From Chlamydoabsidia padenii (lineage: Eukaryota; Mucoromycota; Mucoromycetes; Mucorales; Cunninghamellaceae), in the NCBI GenBank assembly GCA_025330725.1, contig JAIWND010000002.1, positions 682,001 through 746,000 of the forward strand: a stretch of DNA of 64,000 nt, given 5' to 3'. Within the stretch, counting starts at the first letter, position 1, and each line of letters starts with the position of its first letter. Under the pieces are notes generated by a model. The model did not search any database. It saw nothing but the letters and a program-made list of their open reading frames with translations, and was not told the origin of the DNA. The position numbers and the translations under genes are program-made. Below are positions 1-10,027 of the stretch, one piece after another.

Positions 1-300
1 ACGTCTAATTTGATCGGTATGGTATTTGCTCGGTCTTTACACTACCAATTCTACTCTTGGTACTTCCACACTCTTCCTTACTTGCTCTTCCAAAGTGTCT
101 GGGTAGCTGTTCAATATGCTCAATTCAGAACTCAAATCCGCTTGTTTATCTTGGCCACCATCGAAGGCTGCTGGTTGACTTTCCCATCTACTGAAAATAG
201 CTCTTGGTCCTTATTGGCTTGTCATGCGGTGATCTTGATGGGTATCATGAATGGTGAAGAATTCGGTAATTATAGTCCCCCTACCTTCCTCTCTTCTTGA
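1..300 (+). CDS. ALG3: ALG3, dolichyl-P-Man:Man5GlcNAc2-PP-dolichol alpha-1,3-mannosyltransferase, 3' part
   Basis: Frame 1 is open from the window edge, so only the C-terminal ~95 residues are present. The block SNLIGMVFARSLHYQFYSWY followed by FHTLPYLL is the family signature of ALG3, the ER-membrane enzyme that adds the first lumenal alpha-1,3 mannose to the lipid-linked N-glycan precursor using dolichyl-phosphate-mannose. Hydrophobic segments fit its last membrane spans. The frame stops at 298-300 after NGEEFG. A GTAATT donor lies inside that end at about 263, with possible acceptors near 307 or 341, so the last residues may come from a further exon; a lysine-rich tail is possible on the first option. 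Family identity is secure; the exact 3' end is not. Confidence 0.85.
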   Translation, partial: TSNLIGMVFARSLHYQFYSWYFHTLPYLLFQSVWVAVQYAQFRTQIRLFILATIEGCWLTFPSTENSSWSLLACHAVILMGIMNGEEFGNYSPPTFLSS

Positions 301-515
301 CACACAGGCACACTTTTTTTTAAAATAAAAAAAAAAAATAGATCAAATAGTTTGATTATTCCCTATCATGCTCCTTTTTTTTTTAACAATAAAGACATCA
401 TCAATAATAAAGTAAAAAATGGATTTATTCAAATTTTATTTATGTAAAACAACAACAAATGATGATATGATGGATCTATATATAAATTAGACTATGACTA
501 TAAAGTTGGATGATA

Positions 516-1578
516 TCAGAGTCGTCGCAAACTTCGTTTCTTCTTGTCCTTTGGTCCTTGTGTTTGAGCGAGCGGAGCCTTCTTCTTGGTATTGTTTTCA
601 TCATTGTTGTTGCCAGTGACACTTGTGTTTTCATCCAATCGAATCTGTTTGGCGGGTTTATTGTTAGGTTCTAAAGAGGAAGCAGATCGTTTGAGTCTCT
701 GATCATGATCATCCGCTGGTGTTGTGGATCCATCAGTAGTATTACTAACCACAGACGTTGTTAATATATTATGTGGTGATGTAACCTGTGTTGTAGTTTG
801 TTGCTTGTCGAGATTGGTATTTTTCGGTGATTGCTGTTGTTGTTGTTGTTGTTGTTGTAAGAGTTGTTCGAATTCGGATTTCCCTGATTTCGCATGGATC
901 TTGGTATAGAGTCGTGCTTGTTTTGCATAATCTTCATAATCCTCTAATAGTAGTTTCCCGGCTTCTTCGTTCAATGCAGATTCAGGATTAGGTACAATTA
1001 GTAAGCATTTAATCGTCTACCAATACATGGAAATGTTGTTAGAATATATAAAGGAGCCTTCTTTGTGAGGGTGGGGAAGGGTTACTTACCAGTAGAATTT
1101 GAGCAATACCTACATCAGCTTTCCAGTCCTTTTTTAATGTGTTGACACAGATTTCACCAGACGCAGAAACATTGGGATGGAAGATCTTGGTGTGGAAGAA
1201 CCCCTTTGGTGGATTGTTGGGGAAACCTTCAGTAAGAATCAAGCGTATCTTGAAGAAGCCATTTTCGTAAGGTGTATCGTCTATTTAGAAAAAAAGAAAA
1301 AAAAAAAAAGAGAGTCTGTGTTAATGTTTCACTGTGTGTTTTCTTTCCCTCTTCCACTTACTAGGTCCACGAATCCAGGCTTGTACTTCTGTCAAATCGT
1401 GATAGTTGGGTAAGACTTGGATATCTTCCAGTGGTGTTTGCTGTAAAGCGACTACTTCTTTTCCGATACGTTTCAATACATTGGGTCCAAGTTCAGAAGT
1501 CTATTATATCCCAACAACATACGATATAATAAAAGTAGGTCATAAGTTTGCTTTGTTGTATAATTGTTACTTTACCAT
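516..1578 (-). CDS. UBE2S: Ubiquitin-conjugating enzyme E2 S (APC/C chain-elongating E2)
   Basis: Four exons read on the minus strand: 1576-1578 (the ATG alone), 1362-1500, 1090-1280 and 516-1016, giving 277 residues. The UBC fold carries KIFHPNV and the catalytic cysteine in [12 protein letters not shown] (about Cys92). UBE2S extends Lys11-linked ubiquitin chains on APC/C substrates during mitotic exit. After the UBC core comes a low-complexity linker with a nine-glutamine run. The protein then ends in [11 protein letters not shown], close to the basic LRRL peptide with which animal UBE2S docks on the APC/C platform. Keeping that tail argues that the APC/C partnership exists in this fungus, although budding yeast lacks a clear UBE2S. 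The start lies 231 bp from the divergent PCC1 start. The three-base first exon is the least certain part of the model. Confidence 0.93.
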
Positions 1579-1809
1579 ATTTTAGTAGATTCAGGAGCTG
1601 AAAAGGAAAGAGAGAGGGGGGAAGAATTTCCAACGGCCGCGTCTTTCTATTATACATATAAAAAAAAAAAAAAAAAAAAAGTTGGGCAGCGGAGATAATC
1701 CAGCCACTCTAATGATAAATCAAATGTACTGGATTTTTTTTTTTTTTTTTTTTATTTCTTCCCCCTCTTTCTTACTATACCATACCATTCAAACGATCGG
1801 TCTAACAAC

Positions 1810-2224
1810 ATGGACCACAAATTGTAAAGTAAACCCCCCCCCGTTGATTCTTTATATAAACTCAAATGATATACGACGAATCCACTCATCTTTTTTTATT
1901 TTTTTAAAAACACAACCATAGAGATATTGATATTCCCTTTCCATCACCTGAATTGGCCACTATTGCTATGCGTGTCTTGTCTGTTGACAAGGAACTCAAG
2001 ACAGACCAAGTAAAACGAACCATGGAATGTGATGATGCTTTACTGAAAATGTAAGTTGGCTTGAAAAAAAAAAAAACATACTCAATACTAATCTCTCTCT
2101 CTCACTTTCTTCTTTGCCTAGTCACTTTCAAAGTGTGTCTGCAAAAATGCTTCGGGTATCAAGTAACTCTTTTTTGGAAATGCTATTGATGGTGACAAGA
2201 ACTATGGATCAATTTGCCGAATAA
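1810..2224 (+). CDS. PCC1: PCC1, small subunit of the KEOPS/EKC complex
   Basis: Three exons, 1810-1823, 1922-2050 and 2122-2224, encode 81 residues, the normal size for the Pcc1/LAGE3 family. The protein contains IPFPSPELATIAMRVLSVDK, then QVKRT and MLRVSSNSFLEMLL, which are the conserved strands and helix of Pcc1. Pcc1 bridges two KEOPS protomers by binding Kae1; the complex makes t6A37 in ANN-decoding tRNAs and is also linked to telomere upkeep and transcription. The first exon has only 14 coding bases (M-D-H-K plus two bases) but joins in frame to LDIDIPFP, as expected for the family. UBE2S is transcribed divergently from a shared 231-bp spacer. The family call is firm; the short first exon is inferred from splice consensus and frame. 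Confidence 0.92.
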
Positions 2225-2383
2225 CTTGTTTAATCAACTTTGTCTTTCCTTCTTCTTCTTCTTTTGACTGATAGTTTATATTGTTTATATTGTCTTGTGT
2301 ATAGTTTATCTCTTGATTCTCATTGTAATAAAAATCAATAACATTCATACTGACTACATACATGGTGGTGTGGAGCCTGTCAG

Positions 2384-2396
2384 GCGGGATTTAAAA
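2384..2396 (+). promoter_or_regulatory. Recurrent element (COX10)
   Basis: GCGGGATTTAAAA, 124-136 bp before the COX10 ATG. Confidence 0.5.
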
Positions 2397-2519
2397 AAGT
2401 GAAAATTTGGTATCCGGCCCCCCCTTTTAAAAAAAAACAAACCAAGTTTCCTTTTGCACTGTCTTTCTTTTTGTTATAAATTGATACATCCACTCATTCA
2501 TATATAACCACCACTCACC

Positions 2520-3779
2520 ATGTTACGACCATTAGTAACACGGGGTAAATTCACACACTGGATCTCGTCCAACAACACTCGCCTAGGACAACATTCATAC
2601 GCCTATATCAAACATCATTCCCCGTCCTCTTCTTCTTCTTCACCTGTCGTCTTTCGTCACGGATTACCCTCAATACATACTTGTCGAATACTCTCTACAA
2701 CCACCAGAAACAGCGATAACTCTACTTCTATACAACAACAACACCTGGATCGATCGACTAAATATAAACCCATTCGACCACCCAGTACCAGCGAACTTCC
2801 GAAACTCTACAAGGAATTAGTAAAAGCAAAGTTGGCAGGATTAGTAGCTCTGACTGCCATGTGTGGCTATGCAATGGCACCAGGTGTGACGGATCTCTCG
2901 ACATTACTCTACACAACAGCGGGTACAGGTTTATGTATCTCATCGGCGAATGCTATCAATCAATGGATCGAGGTGCCCTACGACGCGCAAATGCTCCGCA
3001 CACGCAACCGGGTACTCGGGCGACGACAACTATCACAAGTACATGCCTTTAGTTTTGGGGTCTTGACAGGCACGGCGGGGGTGGGTATGTTAGCGACGAT
3101 GGTGAATCCTTTGACGGCGGTACTCGGCCTGAGCAACATCTTGCTGTATACCTGTATCTACACACCAATGAAACGGGCTTCGATCGCAAACACATGGGCA
3201 GGTGCCGTGGTCGGGGCGATTCCTCCAATGATGGGCTGGACGGCAGTGACAAATCATTTGATGGATCCTGGCTGTTGGGTGATGGGCGCGATTCTTTATG
3301 CTTGGCAATTTCCTCATTTTAATGCGTTGGCTTGGAACTTGCGTGCGGATTACTCCAAGGCGGGTTATCGCATGATGTCCGTGACCGATCCTAAACTCAA
3401 TGCACGGGTCTCGTTACGATATAGTTTGGCAATGGTTCCCTTATGTTTGGCCGTGCCGTATTTGGACTTGACTTCTTGGTGGTTTGCTTTGGACTCGACG
3501 GTGGTGAATGCTGGGCTTATTTATGGGGCTATTCAGTTTTGGAGAAGCAGGTAAGGAGAAAAATGTAGATGATGAAGATGATGACTAATTGTTTTTGTAT
3601 TTATGATGATATATAGTAACGAGAAAACAGGTCGACAATTGTTTTTTGGTAGTGTGATTCACCTGCCTGTCTTGTTGGCATTAATGATGGTACACAAGAC
3701 TTACAACAACAAGACAACTAATGATGATCAAGAAGAATTAGAACAACGCGATGACATGACACAACCCCTATTAGCATAG
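2520..3779 (+). CDS. COX10: COX10, mitochondrial protoheme IX farnesyltransferase (heme O synthase)
   Basis: Two exons, 2520-3550 and 3617-3779, encode 397 residues. The first ~80 residues are rich in Arg, Ser and Thr with few acids, as in a mitochondrial presequence. The UbiA-type prenyltransferase core follows: NAINQWIEVPYDAQMLRTR holds the first Asp/Arg substrate motif, and YTPMKRASIANTWAGA plus GAIPPMMGW form the next loops and helices. The enzyme adds a farnesyl group to heme b, giving heme O, the precursor of the heme a of cytochrome c oxidase in the inner membrane. The second exon supplies the last helix and a polar tail. Exon 1 is more GC-rich than its surroundings. An element of the recurrent GCGGGATTTRAAA type lies at 2384, 136 bp upstream of the ATG. 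Confidence 0.96.
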
Positions 3780-4251
3780 ATGATTGACACACACACACTT
3801 CTTTTTTTTTTTTTACTTTATGATCTTTTATTCTTCTTTTACTTAATAAATATAAAACCTTGTAACATACCTTTTTATATATACTGACACTAGTTTACTT
3901 TAAACTAACAATAAAGCATGCAGTGTTAAAAAGCAGTTTGAAGAAATGATCAAAAGCAGTGATGCATAGGGGAAAACAAGTAAACAGTCAGTTAGTACAT
4001 GTGGTTAGTCTCTTTTGTCTATGTAAATGGTAATTTTTTTTATTGGGCAATCGTTGAAGCCTGAATGGGCACATATTGGAACTGGAGGAAGGAGGACGGA
4101 AAGAAGACAGAAAGAGAATGGAGGTGAAGAAAGTCGGGTCTTCTTATAGGATACAGGGATAAAAATATCTCAAAAAAAAGGGCATAATAATAAAAATAGA
4201 TACTGTAGGAGTCGGGTTCATCGTTTACAAACAATCAGTCCAAGTTGATCA
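3780..4251. other. 3' intergenic spacer after COX10
   Basis: AT-rich DNA holding a likely COX10 polyadenylation region (AATAAA-like runs near 3845-3915). A minus-strand open frame at 4040-4234 has no recognisable family; it may only be the 3' end or UTR of the doubtful gene that follows. No RNA gene is seen. Confidence 0.4.
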
Positions 4252-4737
4252 TCAATCAATGCATGTAAGAAGCCAACTTGAATTTTTCGTCGAATAAGCG
4301 GAGGATGAAATATCAGTTAATATTATGTGGGAAGTATGTGGTTTCCTTTTATTTTTCACTTACCATTGGCCGAAGCTCCGTATCCATCCCTCTCTCAAAG
4401 GAGGGGTGCCAGCCATATTCTCATCCAAGAATTGACTGACAAGTTGTTGTTGCTTGTTAAAGGGGTGGGCATCCCCAAGGAAAACTGAAAAGAATTTAAA
4501 AAGCTCTTTTATATGGTGTGAGAAAAGATAAAATCAGATGATCAAAACCCATGTATTGTCAAATGATAACAATCTTATACAAGACATTAACCATCATAGT
4601 TCGCATTAATGAGATGAAGCCTATAGGAAGCCACTCGGGCTTAAGCTTACTTTAATCGAATACTCAGCCAACTTGGTGGCGGGGTTTAAACAAACTCCGA
4701 TCAATGCAAAAAAAAAGCCTAGATATGATAACGCCAT
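4252..4737 (-). CDS. Doubtful small multi-exon gene, hypothetical membrane protein
   Basis: I do not recognise this family. A spliced minus-strand frame can be read as exons 4651-4737, 4364-4503 and 4252-4276, giving 83 residues. The N-terminus is hydrophobic (YLGFFFALIGVCLNPATKL), resembling a signal anchor. The middle exon looks clearly coding: FLGDAHPFNKQQQLVSQFLD, then a Gly/Pro stretch and WIRSFGQ. The splice sites are acceptable, but the acceptor of exon 2 is ambiguous (GAG at 4504-4506, or CAG at 4485-4487 in another frame) and the last exon is short and weak. The gene lies tail to tail with COX10 and head to head with NDUFA7. It could be a conserved small protein, a longer gene whose other exons I missed, or a decayed gene. 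Confidence 0.35.
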
Positions 4738-5253
4738 ATAGCTCTATATGATTACCCAGTTGAGTAAGGAAATGTTCCTACTTGGGCTTTGCATAACTTT
4801 GCATTTTCTTCGTTATCCAATTCTAGATAGTGTGAAAAAGATATTGCATATAGGCGTGACCTTTCAGAAGATGATTTGTGTATTAAAATATTCCTCTATT
4901 TAGAGTGGGGGATTGGAGATGTTTGGAGATTTCAATAAACAAAAAAGGTATCTCGTTTTATTTCTTATTTATACAGACCTGTTTATGTCACCTCTGATAC
5001 AATCAGCATTTCGTCTTCCGTGTGTACCTGTCAAAGTGCTCAAGATGAATTGAAATTCCGCCGGGCGGGACGTGACATCATTTTTTTAGGCGGGTGGGAA
5101 GTGAAAACAAAACATTTTCTCTCGCACTCGATTTTATTTTATTTTTACCTCTCTTTAACTTACATTATCTTCAAAACGGTAATTTTTACGAACAAACTCA
5201 TACCTTTTCTGTATTAATGATCAACTCACCCTTCTTCATTTATCATTATAGTC
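4738..5253. other. Intergenic region upstream of NDUFA7
   Basis: No gene is seen. The plus strand contains TTGAAATTCCGCC followed by GGGCGGGA at about 5050-5070, a variant of the recurrent promoter-associated element, roughly 190 bp before the NDUFA7 start. Confidence 0.5.
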
Positions 5254-6011
5254 ATGTCGTGGAATTCAAAGACCTGGTCTTGGGTGAAGAAGTACTTCTC
5301 AGTGGTAAAACAAACACAACAACAACAACAACAATACAGTATCGTTAATCTATACTTGTTTATCATTATAGAACCCTTTGTCTACCAATGGTATGCCTCC
5401 AGTTGGATCCTTCCGTACTCCTGCTCCCGGGTAAGGACAAAATGATATAGGTAGATTCTCTTTACTGTTTAATTAACGATTCTTTTTTCTTTTTAATTGT
5501 CTAGTTCCCGACCTGAAAAGTACGTGTATCCCAAATCTGCTGCTTCCAACATTAGCAACAACTACTACTTCCAACGGGATGCTCGTCGTAACTATCCTCG
5601 CCTTGCTGTTTACACTCAACAAAACGTGGCTGGATTGATTGAAGGTGTACCTGCCACCAAATCCATGTAAGTTAAAAAAAAAAAGACTTGGAGCAGGTGA
5701 GGAGCTCACACTTTGCCTTGATAGTGCTGGTGAAGAAGGTGCTACTGCTGTGCAAAAGATTCAAGATGCCAAACCTTTGACTCAAGTGCTCAACCAAAAG
5801 ATCCTTTACTCTGCCTCTGGTAAGGCTGCTCCTACCCCTAACTGGGGTCGTCCTATGAACTGGAAGGAATCTGAAGACTTTGTTCTTCCCGATGATGGTA
5901 ATATATACATGAAAAAAAAAAAGAGAGTCGGGACTAGGTGACAAGATGACTAATTTGCTTTCTTCTTCTTCTTTAGGATCTTACTTCCCCATGCGATGCT
6001 ACACCGCTTAG
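5254..6011 (+). CDS. NDUFA7: Complex I accessory subunit, NDUFA7/B14.5a type (fungal NUZM, 21.3 kDa)
   Basis: Five exons (5254-5304, 5372-5430, 5505-5666, 5725-5897, 5977-6011) encode 159 residues. The diagnostic block SNNYYFQRDARRNYPRLAVY corresponds to the SNNYY-x-x-RDGRR motif of animal NDUFA7 and to the fungal 21.3-kDa/NUZM subunit. This accessory subunit belongs to the peripheral arm of NADH:ubiquinone oxidoreductase in mitochondria. The first exon ends the amphipathic start MSWNSKTWSWVKKYF, typical of a small imported subunit without a cleaved presequence. The second half has a short Trp/Asp segment (NWGRPMNWKESEDFVLPDDG) and ends RCYTA. A complex I gene argues against Saccharomyces-type yeasts, which lack this complex. 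All junctions keep phase. Confidence 0.88.
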
Positions 6012-6366
6012 ATATAGTATATACACCCCTTTTTTTATACAATCATCATCATCACCCAACACCAATAGCTATCCCCCCCTCTCCCCTCCCTCTATTACAT
6101 TTTAGTGTAGTTTTGATCCTTATATAAATAATAAAGCAATTGTTGTTTGTGTCACTAGATTATAAATAAAAAGCAGCCATCAATGCGAATTGTATTTGAA
6201 CTAACGACTCTATCTGTCTCCTTGAAGAACTTGTCTCCCATTTATCTCCTTTAGGACTTTAATTAGAAAACCTCCTTCCATAGGAGACTATATAAAAGAA
6301 GAACAAGAAGGACTGTCACTCGTCTCAAAAACTTTCACCCTTCTTCTTTTTTCTTCTTTACACCCC
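6012..6366 (+). promoter_or_regulatory. Promoter region with TATA box for the small secreted protein gene
   Basis: The 3' side of NDUFA7 holds a polyadenylation region (AATAAT/AATAAA at about 6128-6170). The rest is the promoter of the next gene, with a good TATA box (TATATAAAAG, about 6289-6298) some 70 bp before the ATG at 6367, followed by a CT-rich leader. Confidence 0.6.
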
Positions 6367-6786
6367 ATGAAGACCATATTCCTTTTACTTACATTGACCT
6401 TTTTACTCTGTCTCTCCATCGAGGCCACCAATGTGAAACCACCGGTTCGATTCATTAAACGAGCCGCTGCTGCATCTCAAAAAGGTGCTGCTCCAGTTGC
6501 TCATGGTAAACCATCACCACCTGCTGTTGCACCTACACCTGCTGAAAAATCGGAGACTGAAACCAAAATTGTCCCTGATGCCAAAGGAAAGCAAGATCTC
6601 AAAACAATGGTGGAATCCCTGGTGAGTCTGGTCAATGGGTTACGTAAAAATGGCACAATCCAATTACCTGATCCTATGGAAAGAGAATTCAAAGCGATCA
6701 TTGAAAATCTCGAAAAACTTCAAGATGATCTAGATACCGATTTGGATATTGATATGGGCAACCTATTGAATAGTGGAGGCAAATGA
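6367..6786 (+). CDS. Small secreted protein with possible Kex2 site, function unknown
   Basis: A single exon encodes 139 residues. Residues 1-20 (MKTIFLLLTLTFLLCLSIEA) form a classic signal peptide. A dibasic KR at about 31-32 (VRFIKR) could be a Kex2 processing site. A Pro/Ala/Lys-rich linker comes next, then a likely amphipathic helix (TMVESLVSLVNGLRK) and an acidic helical C-terminus (IIENLEKLQDDLDTDLDIDM). There is no cysteine after the signal peptide, so this is not a disulfide-stabilised effector or hydrophobin. The gene has a clear TATA box and CT-rich leader, suggesting strong or regulated expression. I do not recognise a family. Surface, cell-wall-associated or processed-peptide roles are possible but unproven. 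Confidence 0.75.
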   Translation: MKTIFLLLTLTFLLCLSIEATNVKPPVRFIKRAAAASQKGAAPVAHGKPSPPAVAPTPAEKSETETKIVPDAKGKQDLKTMVESLVSLVNGLRKNGTIQLPDPMEREFKAIIENLEKLQDDLDTDLDIDMGNLLNSGGK

Positions 6787-7107
6787 TTATAGTTATAAAA
6801 TAATAATAAAAAAAACAATCTTTATTGAATGATAATGAATAAGAATAGTAATAAGAATAATAACGAATAAACATGACATTTTTTAGTTTCATTTGACTAT
6901 AGGGAGTGTGTGAATGATAAAATAGGAGAGGGAAGGATACATAAATTATAAAGAGAGAGAGAGAGAGAAGGAGAATACATAGTTCATTATAAGAATCAAC
7001 TACTTTGTAAAAGTAAGGAAAGGTTAAAACCATTATCATGACTATGGAAGAGAAGGTAAGGGAAGGATGTAATAAGAATAATAATAGTAAATAATAATAA
7101 ACCAAAT
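6787..7107. other. Convergent 3' spacer
   Basis: This stretch lies between two converging genes. It is AT-rich with ATAATAAT runs serving as polyadenylation signals on both strands, and a short GA repeat at 6953-6968. No gene is seen. Confidence 0.5.
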
Positions 7108-7832
7108 CTACAGAATCAGGCACTTGAATTTCTTCTTTGTTTTATCCTTAGCGGGCATTTGTTTATTGATTTGTCGCACCACATCATAAAAGACTTCGTC
7201 CACATTGATCTTGAATCTTGCCGAGGTTTCATAGAATGGTTTTCCACCCCATTTTTGTGAGAGCATCATGCCTTGTTCCCGAGATACCGCACGTTCTTCT
7301 TCCAGATCACATTTATTGCCCACCAATACCATAGGTACCTATTATAATAATCAGATCAATATATTGTATTAGTTATATCCCCATTATTCATCTTGAATAA
7401 AAATAAACTTACATGATCAGTATCCTTTACACGTAAAATTTGTTCCTTGAGTTCATGTAAATCAGTTAATGTCACCATACTTGTAATAGAGAAGACCAAA
7501 ATAAAACCTTGTCCATTCTTCATATAGAGATCCCGCATGGCTGTGAATTGTTCAGTACCGGCCGTATCAAGAATTTCAAGCATACATTGTTGTCCATCCA
7601 CTTCCACCTGTTTTCGATAAGAGTCTTCAATAGTAGGATCGTATTTTTCGACAAAGATCGACTGGACAAATTGTACAGTCTAAGTTTTAAAAGAGAGTGA
7701 TGTTAGATTTTGTTTTTTGACAACAATGATAGATAGTGTTATCATCATCATCTATTGTTCTTTTTCATATATTACCAAAGCCGATTTACCAACACCACCA
7801 GATCCAAGTACCACGAGTTTGTATTCTCTCAT
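7108..7832 (-). CDS. RSR1: Rap1/Rsr1-type Ras-family GTPase
   Basis: Three exons (7776-7832, 7413-7679, 7108-7338) encode 184 residues. The G1 loop is [10 protein letters not shown], the effector loop [13 protein letters not shown]3 is DTAGTEQF, G4 is NKCD and G5 is ETSA. Thr in place of Gln after the G3 Gly is the Rap hallmark and separates this from Ras. The C-terminus is a lysine-rich segment ending in CLIL, a CaaX box whose final Leu favours geranylgeranylation and membrane anchoring. In yeasts the orthologue Rsr1/Bud1 directs bud-site choice and polarity through Cdc42; in a hypha it would be expected to guide tip growth. The residues needed for nucleotide binding all look intact. The gene converges on the secreted-protein gene. 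Confidence 0.94.
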
Positions 7833-8500
7833 TGTATTGAGTGTTTGTTAAATAAGGGTGTGTTGTGTATGTGTGTAATAAGAGTGTAATGGGGCGTACT
7901 AGATAAAAAAAAAAAAATAACAACAACAAAGTAAAAAGTGAATAGAAGTGGTATAGAGTTGACTATGGAATCAAAGACGCGGTAAATAATCCAATATAAC
8001 TAATAAAAAAGAGGAGAAGGGAATAAAAAAAAAAAAGAGAGAGAGATAGAGAGAGAAAGAGAGAGAGGAGGAGGATAGGAGAAACACCAAGATTGTTGGT
8101 AATATATATATTATAAAAAAGGGAGGGGAATAGATATCAAAAGTAAAATGTACTGGTGTATATGTTAAAGTAGTAGTTTTAAGATACTTAAAACAAAAGA
8201 AGAGGGAGGGAATAGAATGTCACTAAACGTTAATAATAACGAAAATGAAGGAAGGATTATAAAGTGGAAGAAAGAAAGAAGAAAAAAAAAAAAAAAAAAA
8301 AAAAAAAAAGATGGATAAAAGGTGTGGAAGGTCGGGATTTCAAAATTCGATTTCCAGGTGACACAATTGAATATTAAAGCCCACTACAAACGACATCATG
8401 ATATGGGTAAAAATGTAATCTTTTATTAAAAGGGTATAAAATGTAATAATACTAATACTAAATATATAACAGGTAAATGAAAATAAAAAAGAAGAACAGT
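7833..8500. other. RAP1 upstream region
   Basis: Purine-rich and low-complexity, with AGAGAG runs at about 8037-8070 and a run of ~28 A at 8282-8309. The recurrent element CGGGATTTCAAA is at 8333-8344, about 500 bp from the RAP1 start, so the transcript may carry a long leader. No gene is seen. Confidence 0.5.
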
Positions 8501-10027
8501 CTAATAAGAGAAGCTCCAATACTTCATCATAGGAGATTGAGGTTGTTCATCCAAGAGCAACAACTTTTGAGAATACTTGAATCGAGGATCAATCCCTTGA
8601 CGAGCATAGTACCCCCTTCGACCATGTTGACTATAAGACCAAGTAGACAAAGATTTATCATAACCACCACCAGTACCACCATTAGATTTGCCATCGACTT
8701 CAATGACTTTTAATTGAGGAGCCACCTTGGTACAATGATCCAACAAGAGTCTTGGAGATGTATTCATACTAGTCCTTGTCACATTCAAATATTCCACGCG
8801 TTTCATCTGATCCAGCAAGTATTGCATCGCCCCTTGTAAACTAACTGCAGTTGCATAAGCCACGGAGAAATAATGCAATTGGGAGAGCACCGAGGTCGGC
8901 ATGTCGACAAGGAGAGCATCTGTCAAATGCGCCTGACCACCGAGATCCAGTACCCTAAGATGTCGCATATGTTTCAGATCCACCCGTAAAAACTGCGCGA
9001 GACATTGGCTGCAGAATTGATTACCCATAGCCATCCCGTTAAAGTGCATATTCAGATTCAATTCCACCAATCCGGTACATTGACGTAAGAAGGCAGCCAT
9101 TGTCATTCCGTTATGGTTGCAGCATTGGATTCCCCGACAGCCTTGAAGATTAAGATGAGTGAGGGTGGATGGATTGACATGGGTGAAGACTTGGTTGGTG
9201 ATGGGTGTATAGGCCAAATCCAGGCGAGTGATCGTATTCCCATTGCTGGCCAGTCGTTCAAAGAAGGGTTGGAAGAAGAGGGTGGGTGAGAGAGCCATGC
9301 AGAGGTGGAAGGACAGTTGGGTTAAGCGTGGTGGCATTTTCCATTGGTGAACACCCATTCTATCTAAAGTATCCACATCATCATCATCATCATCTTCATT
9401 TTCATCACTGTGATCATCCATTGGTTGTTGTTGTATAGCGAGAGGTGAAAGTGTTGGTAAAAGCAAAGGAGAAATATCATCACCATTACTAATCTCTTTT
9501 TTTTTCTTGTTGACCCGTTGTAGTTGCTGTTGTTGTTGTTGGAAGAGATCGGCCATGGCTTTTGTCACCTTTTGATCACAAAACCCTGTGAAATCAATGA
9601 CTTGTAAATAAGGATGATCGGTGGTAAAGATAGCCCGCATCACATCAGGTTCGACAAAGACATGCATTAATTCATCACCAATGACTACTTGTTGAAGATA
9701 ACGACAGAGAGTAATCCATCTTGCCAGATCGGAAGCCACGATCACCTTTTTCGCTTGTTGTTCAGACCATCCAGAACCACGGACAGTAAAACTTGAGAGA
9801 TCCAGAGTGCGCACATATCTTTCCAAGTATCCTTTGCTTCTAAACACATCCAGGTGATTGACAAAGGCCATGTATTGTTGAGGGCTGGTGATGGTGACAT
9901 TTTGAAATAAACGACGTCTTGTCGCTTCATAATAATGCCGATTCACACTCCCCAGTCTGGCTTTGGTTTGCGCAGTCGGACAGAATGAGGCAATAGTATC
10001 GATTAGTTCAGCGGTTAATGTTTCCAT
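8501..10027 (-). CDS. F-box-like protein with leucine-rich region
   Basis: A single uninterrupted exon encodes 508 residues. The N-terminus (LTAELIDTIASFCPTAQTKA to RLFQNV, about residues 4-43) has the helix pattern of an F-box, so the product is probably a substrate receptor of an SCF ubiquitin ligase. A variable segment at about 155-225 carries polyGln, a KKKK patch and a run of acidic residues (DENEDDDDDDVD). Leucine-rich repeat-like units follow, such as LTHLNLQGCRGIQCCNHNG, LVELNLNMHFNG and LRVLDLGGQAHL. The match is to the general F-box/LRR layout seen in many fungi rather than to a named orthologue. GCGGGAGTTGAAAA lies 118 bp upstream of the ATG. No target can be inferred. Confidence 0.75.
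   Translation of the reverse strand: METLTAELIDTIASFCPTAQTKARLGSVNRHYYEATRRRLFQNVTITSPQQYMAFVNHLDVFRSKGYLERYVRTLDLSSFTVRGSGWSEQQAKKVIVASDLARWITLCRYLQQVVIGDELMHVFVEPDVMRAIFTTDHPYLQVIDFTGFCDQKVTKAMADLFQQQQQQLQRVNKKKKEISNGDDISPLLLPTLSPLAIQQQPMDDHSDENEDDDDDDVDTLDRMGVHQWKMPPRLTQLSFHLCMALSPTLFFQPFFERLASNGNTITRLDLAYTPITNQVFTHVNPSTLTHLNLQGCRGIQCCNHNGMTMAAFLRQCTGLVELNLNMHFNGMAMGNQFCSQCLAQFLRVDLKHMRHLRVLDLGGQAHLTDALLVDMPTSVLSQLHYFSVAYATAVSLQGAMQYLLDQMKRVEYLNVTRTSMNTSPRLLLDHCTKVAPQLKVIEVDGKSNGGTGGGYDKSLSTWSYSQHGRRGYYARQGIDPRFKYSQKLLLLDEQPQSPMMKYWSFSY

Noticed and set aside
724..909. Plus-strand frame of repeated cysteines
   Set aside because: Antisense shadow of the UBE2S polyGln linker.
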